A stretch of DNA of 64,000 nucleotides from Aequorivita marisscotiae. GTDB taxonomy: Bacteria; Bacteroidota; Bacteroidia; Flavobacteriales; Flavobacteriaceae. Both the position numbers and the translations under genes were made by a program. Positions 61,105 through 64,000 of this stretch are shown piece after piece (position 1 is the first letter of the stretch; every line of letters begins with the position of its first letter). The notes below the pieces were generated by a model. The model had not been told where the DNA came from. It saw only the letters and a list, made by a program, of their open reading frames with translations, and ran no database searches. The stretch lies in NCBI RefSeq assembly GCF_029814825.1, contig NZ_CP122379.1, positions 1,612,001 to 1,676,000 on the forward strand, written 5' to 3'.

Positions 61105-64000
61105 TTATTTAACGATAATTCGTTTTACTCTTCCGTTGTCTTTATTGCCAATGCGAACTAAATAAACGCCTGCAGCAACGTAGCTCATGTCTAATTTGTA
61201 GCTGTATCCGTTACCGTTGTTTTCAAGTTTTCTAAATAGCAAACGCTGTCCGAGAGTATTAAAAACCGACAGGTTCATGGCTTCAGCGTAATTCATTGTT
61301 TTTAAAGAAACATCAAATTTATTGTTATCCAACGATATGATGGTTAACCCATTTTCGTCAAAAATAGCATCTGAAACTCCTGCAGTACCAATTTGGGCAG
61401 AATAGTCTTCGGTTTCTCCAAAGTTTGTTTCTTCACAAGCATCATCGGGTACAGGGCTATTCCAATTGGTTTTGGCACGCATAATATGTTGACCAAAAGC
61501 AGCTCCGGCCGGAACTACTAAATCTGTAGTGAGGGTAAAAGTTCCACCGCTTTGTCCTGGCGCAATTATTACATTATCTACTACAATTTCGTCGTTACTA
61601 AAAACAAAATCGTCATTAAAATCAATCCAAACACGAACATATTGACTTCCATAACCGGTTGTAACGGTTAGGTCGTATGTAGTGTCTGCTTCCATTCCAG
61701 CTACAAGATTTGTAAAATCTGCATAACCTTCGCAAGCTGACGGATTGTTAATATCTGTAACGCTAAAAAGTCGCAAGCCATCACCGAATGAACAGTCGCC
61801 TACTGGTTGGCAATTTTGCTTTACGATTACTACCGAAGTTTCATCGTTAGAAACGTCGCTATCAGTTGGTAGCGATGTGGTAGCACTCAGGTTATAACTT
61901 CCAATTGCAGAAAAATCTCCCGTCTGTGCAAACGTATAGGAAGCTGAGGTGTTTCCGGCCAAGGTTCCTGGGTAAACTTCGGTTACGACGGCTCCGTCCA
62001 AATCGTACGACACATCGAAGTTAGATTGTGGCTCTCCACCAAAATTGGTAACGGTAACAACAATGTTTTCTGAAGCTGTTAGATCGGTACCCGATACCGG
62101 TGAAGTGATAGCGCTGATTCCTATATCATTTGGTTCTAAATACGTAACAGTTTTAGTGCGGCCGTCGTTGCTGGTGTCTTCATCGCCAGCAAGATTGGTT
62201 TCGGCAGTAATAGTGTAAGTTTGGCCTACAGTGCCTAAATTTGCCGTTGCCGTAAAAGTGTACTGCGCAGTTTCTGCAGAGGCAATTGTGCCCGGAAATA
62301 CTTCTGAAACAACCGCGCCACCATCTACTTGAAAGGTTACGGGAATATTAGAAGCACTGTTTTGTCCATAATTAAAAATGGTAATTGTTACAGCTTCACT
62401 ATTTGATAATGTTCCGGTTTCGGGGGCATCAATATTAACTACGCCCACATCATTGTTAAAGTTAGGAGCAATTTGAAAAACACCAACCACATCCTTTCTT
62501 CCAGAATTCATATACTCGTTTATAAACCAAAATTGCTTATCGTTAGAAGGATCAATATCAATTTTACTGTAATCGCCGTATCGCAGTCCAGGAATGTTTT
62601 GATTTCCGGCAGCAATTAATTCTTCACCAATCGTCATAGTATTTATAGGGTCGTTTGCATAGCGACCGGTATAATACGAGCTAACTCTTTTGGTAGTTGG
62701 GTCTGGTGTAGTAGGTCCTGCCATTGCTGTATAACCCATTCCGATATTACCTTGAATATCCATCATCATACTCGCATGCCACGCGTGTTTTCCATCGGGC
62801 GCGGTATATGTACCTTCTTGGTGAATAGTCCATGGTTGCCCATCGCCAGGTTGACGAAGCTCGAACCAACGAATTCCCGCAAGTTCGCCGCCAGAAGCAT
62901 CAGTATCTACCACAAAGTTAAATACAGCCGAATTATGACTCGCAAATTTCCGAAATTGTGCTTGGTTCATTATCGTTGCTTGAAGCGCATCAATATCTGC
63001 CCCACCGCCGGGTTGTGATAAGTTTGAAAAACTTCCTCCGTCAAATACTGAAATAAAGGGAGTAGTGGTTAATTCAACCGGGGCCGAGATGGTACTACTA
63101 CCTGGACTAGTCCAGTTTACATCTACGGTCCAAAGTTTTAGGTGGTCTTGTGCAACGCCCGACCATGCATCATCTTGAAGATACACAATTGGCAATCCTC
63201 CTGGAGCGGGTAAGTTGTTATTGGTTACGTTTAATGCCTGTGGGCTGTAAAAACCGCTGGTTACTATATCGGGCAACGGAAAACCAATTATTTGTGCCGT
63301 TGGATCGCCAACTAGCATTTTGGTTCTTTCCATAGCGTAAATTCTGTTCGAGGCACTGGTGTTGTCCGTCATATAATAACCATCGCTCCAAACTGAAAGT
63401 TTTTGATAATCGTTAATTTGAGGTATCGTATATACGTACCAGCCATCATTTACAGGGTCTGGCCCATCAGAAACAGCAATTTGCGCTCCGTTACCTAGAA
63501 ATGTCATAACAAAACGATCTGCTGCATTGTCGTATGAAATTGTAAGATCGCAACATCCGCCATTGGGAAAAATAGTTGGGTTTGGCGAAATTTGCCCAGT
63601 AAGTGGATTTCCACTTTTGTCAAAAATTCTAAATCCCGTATTAAATACTACTACCGCATGATTTGGCCCAACTCCAATGGCCGGATCGGTGGGTTGTGAG
63701 CTTGATTGCGCAGCATCAAAAACTAAGGTAGGGGCTCTTCCGCTAAGAAGTTGCTCCATTTTATTTGGATTTCTTTTGAAGTAATCGTCTTCAATTTGAG
63801 GATCTTTTCCAGGAACAATCAAGTTTTTTGAAGCTCTTCCGTCTTGCATTATTTGTTTTTTAACTCGTGCTGGAGCTAGATTTGTTTGTGAAGCTATAGA
63901 AGGTACATGAACTACCGAGCCCACTGTTCCAACATAAGTAGCTTGTGTTTTTTCCTGTGCTTGAATTCCGAAGAACAACAAGGAGAAAACCGTGAATAGT
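61105..64000 (-). CDS. Large secreted protein with CARDB, GEVED and type IX sorting domains (5' end outside window)
   Basis: Over 960 aa. The frame continues past the right edge with LFTVFSLLFFGIQAQEK, the end of a signal peptide, so the true start is beyond 64000. After about 500 residues of probable propeller-like repeats come two CARDB-type domains (PETGTLSNSEAVTITIFNYG; SPVSGTDLTASENIVVTVTNFGG) and a GEVED domain (VRVWIDFNDDFVFSNDE ... NFGETEDYSAQI). The C-terminal T9SS type A signal has NLSVFNTLGQRLLFRKL and VAAGVYLVRIG...KRIIVK. Exported across the outer membrane by the PorT-containing system. Confidence 0.9.
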   Translation of the reverse strand, partial: LFTVFSLLFFGIQAQEKTQATYVGTVGSVVHVPSIASQTNLAPARVKKQIMQDGRASKNLIVPGKDPQIEDDYFKRNPNKMEQLLSGRAPTLVFDAAQSSSQPTDPAIGVGPNHAVVVFNTGFRIFDKSGNPLTGQISPNPTIFPNGGCCDLTISYDNAADRFVMTFLGNGAQIAVSDGPDPVNDGWYVYTIPQINDYQKLSVWSDGYYMTDNTSASNRIYAMERTKMLVGDPTAQIIGFPLPDIVTSGFYSPQALNVTNNNLPAPGGLPIVYLQDDAWSGVAQDHLKLWTVDVNWTSPGSSTISAPVELTTTPFISVFDGGSFSNLSQPGGGADIDALQATIMNQAQFRKFASHNSAVFNFVVDTDASGGELAGIRWFELRQPGDGQPWTIHQEGTYTAPDGKHAWHASMMMDIQGNIGMGYTAMAGPTTPDPTTKRVSSYYTGRYANDPINTMTIGEELIAAGNQNIPGLRYGDYSKIDIDPSNDKQFWFINEYMNSGRKDVVGVFQIAPNFNNDVGVVNIDAPETGTLSNSEAVTITIFNYGQNSASNIPVTFQVDGGAVVSEVFPGTIASAETAQYTFTATANLGTVGQTYTITAETNLAGDEDTSNDGRTKTVTYLEPNDIGISAITSPVSGTDLTASENIVVTVTNFGGEPQSNFDVSYDLDGAVVTEVYPGTLAGNTSASYTFAQTGDFSAIGSYNLSATTSLPTDSDVSNDETSVVIVKQNCQPVGDCSFGDGLRLFSVTDINNPSACEGYADFTNLVAGMEADTTYDLTVTTGYGSQYVRVWIDFNDDFVFSNDEIVVDNVIIAPGQSGGTFTLTTDLVVPAGAAFGQHIMRAKTNWNSPVPDDACEETNFGETEDYSAQIGTAGVSDAIFDENGLTIISLDNNKFDVSLKTMNYAEAMNLSVFNTLGQRLLFRKLENNGNGYSYKLDMSYVAAGVYLVRIGNKDNGRVKRIIVK

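Noticed and set aside
1..64000. tRNA, rRNA, or plasmid/phage replication genes
   Set aside because: None seen on either strand; the flanks are chromosomal housekeeping genes, so a plasmid integron or prophage is unlikely.

Overview
The window looks like a chromosomal segment of a Flavobacteriaceae-type Bacteroidota. It carries a PorT homologue, a type IX secretion sorting-domain protein, a GLPGLI protein with a TonB-dependent receptor, a Cys-less AccD of the flavobacterial kind, and promoters of the form TTTG-n19-TAnnTTTG. I cannot name the genus.

Left flank (1-4021, minus strand): a branched-chain amino acid operon ilvE-ilvD-ilvB. Its leader holds a Bacteroidota promoter and two successive leader-peptide plus terminator modules. 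Each leader peptide has two runs of three Ile codons, so this looks like tandem transcription attenuation.

Middle (4022-45771, about 41.7 kb): a large integron-type cassette array in which I count 45 cassettes read on the minus strand. Every cassette starts just after a G|TT junction. The reverse complement of its first bases lies at the end of its body and opens a roughly 120-135 bp attC-like palindrome. 25 cassettes carry genes: two toxin-antitoxin pairs, two restriction-modification sets, a mercury-resistance operon, a secreted peptide/GLPGLI/TonB-receptor operon, an SDR/regulator operon, a SUKH-type protein, a DJ-1 lipoprotein, an SRPBCC protein, and many small membrane or lipoproteins. 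18 cassettes are copies of one nearly gene-free 392-394 bp unit (called R here). Two more are a related 441 bp unit (S). Three gene cassettes occur twice. At the right end (45772-46987) lie the presumed attI and a tyrosine recombinase. The recombinase is read in the same direction as the cassettes, has an unusual N-terminal extension, and shows no insertion like the extra helix of classical IntI. Three identical 1302 bp IS110-family elements each interrupt an attC at the same position. Their 5' leader folds into two guide-like loops whose sequences match attC and the IS right end, as expected of a bridge RNA.

Right flank (47009-64000): ordinary housekeeping genes: pnp (with a 1-base frameshift), rpsO, a lipoprotein (possible 1-base frameshift in its signal peptide), accD, fbaA, a TamA-like outer-membrane lipoprotein, a TrmH-type RNA methyltransferase, porT, ubiE/menG, trkA-trkH, and a large type IX-secreted protein cut by the window edge.

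How it fits together: the recombinase would capture cassettes at attI next to it. The two R-M sets, two toxin-antitoxin pairs and metal resistance are typical cargo. The IS elements use attC as a landing site and so would freeze individual cassettes. Boundaries were read by eye; no alignment, folding program or database was run.
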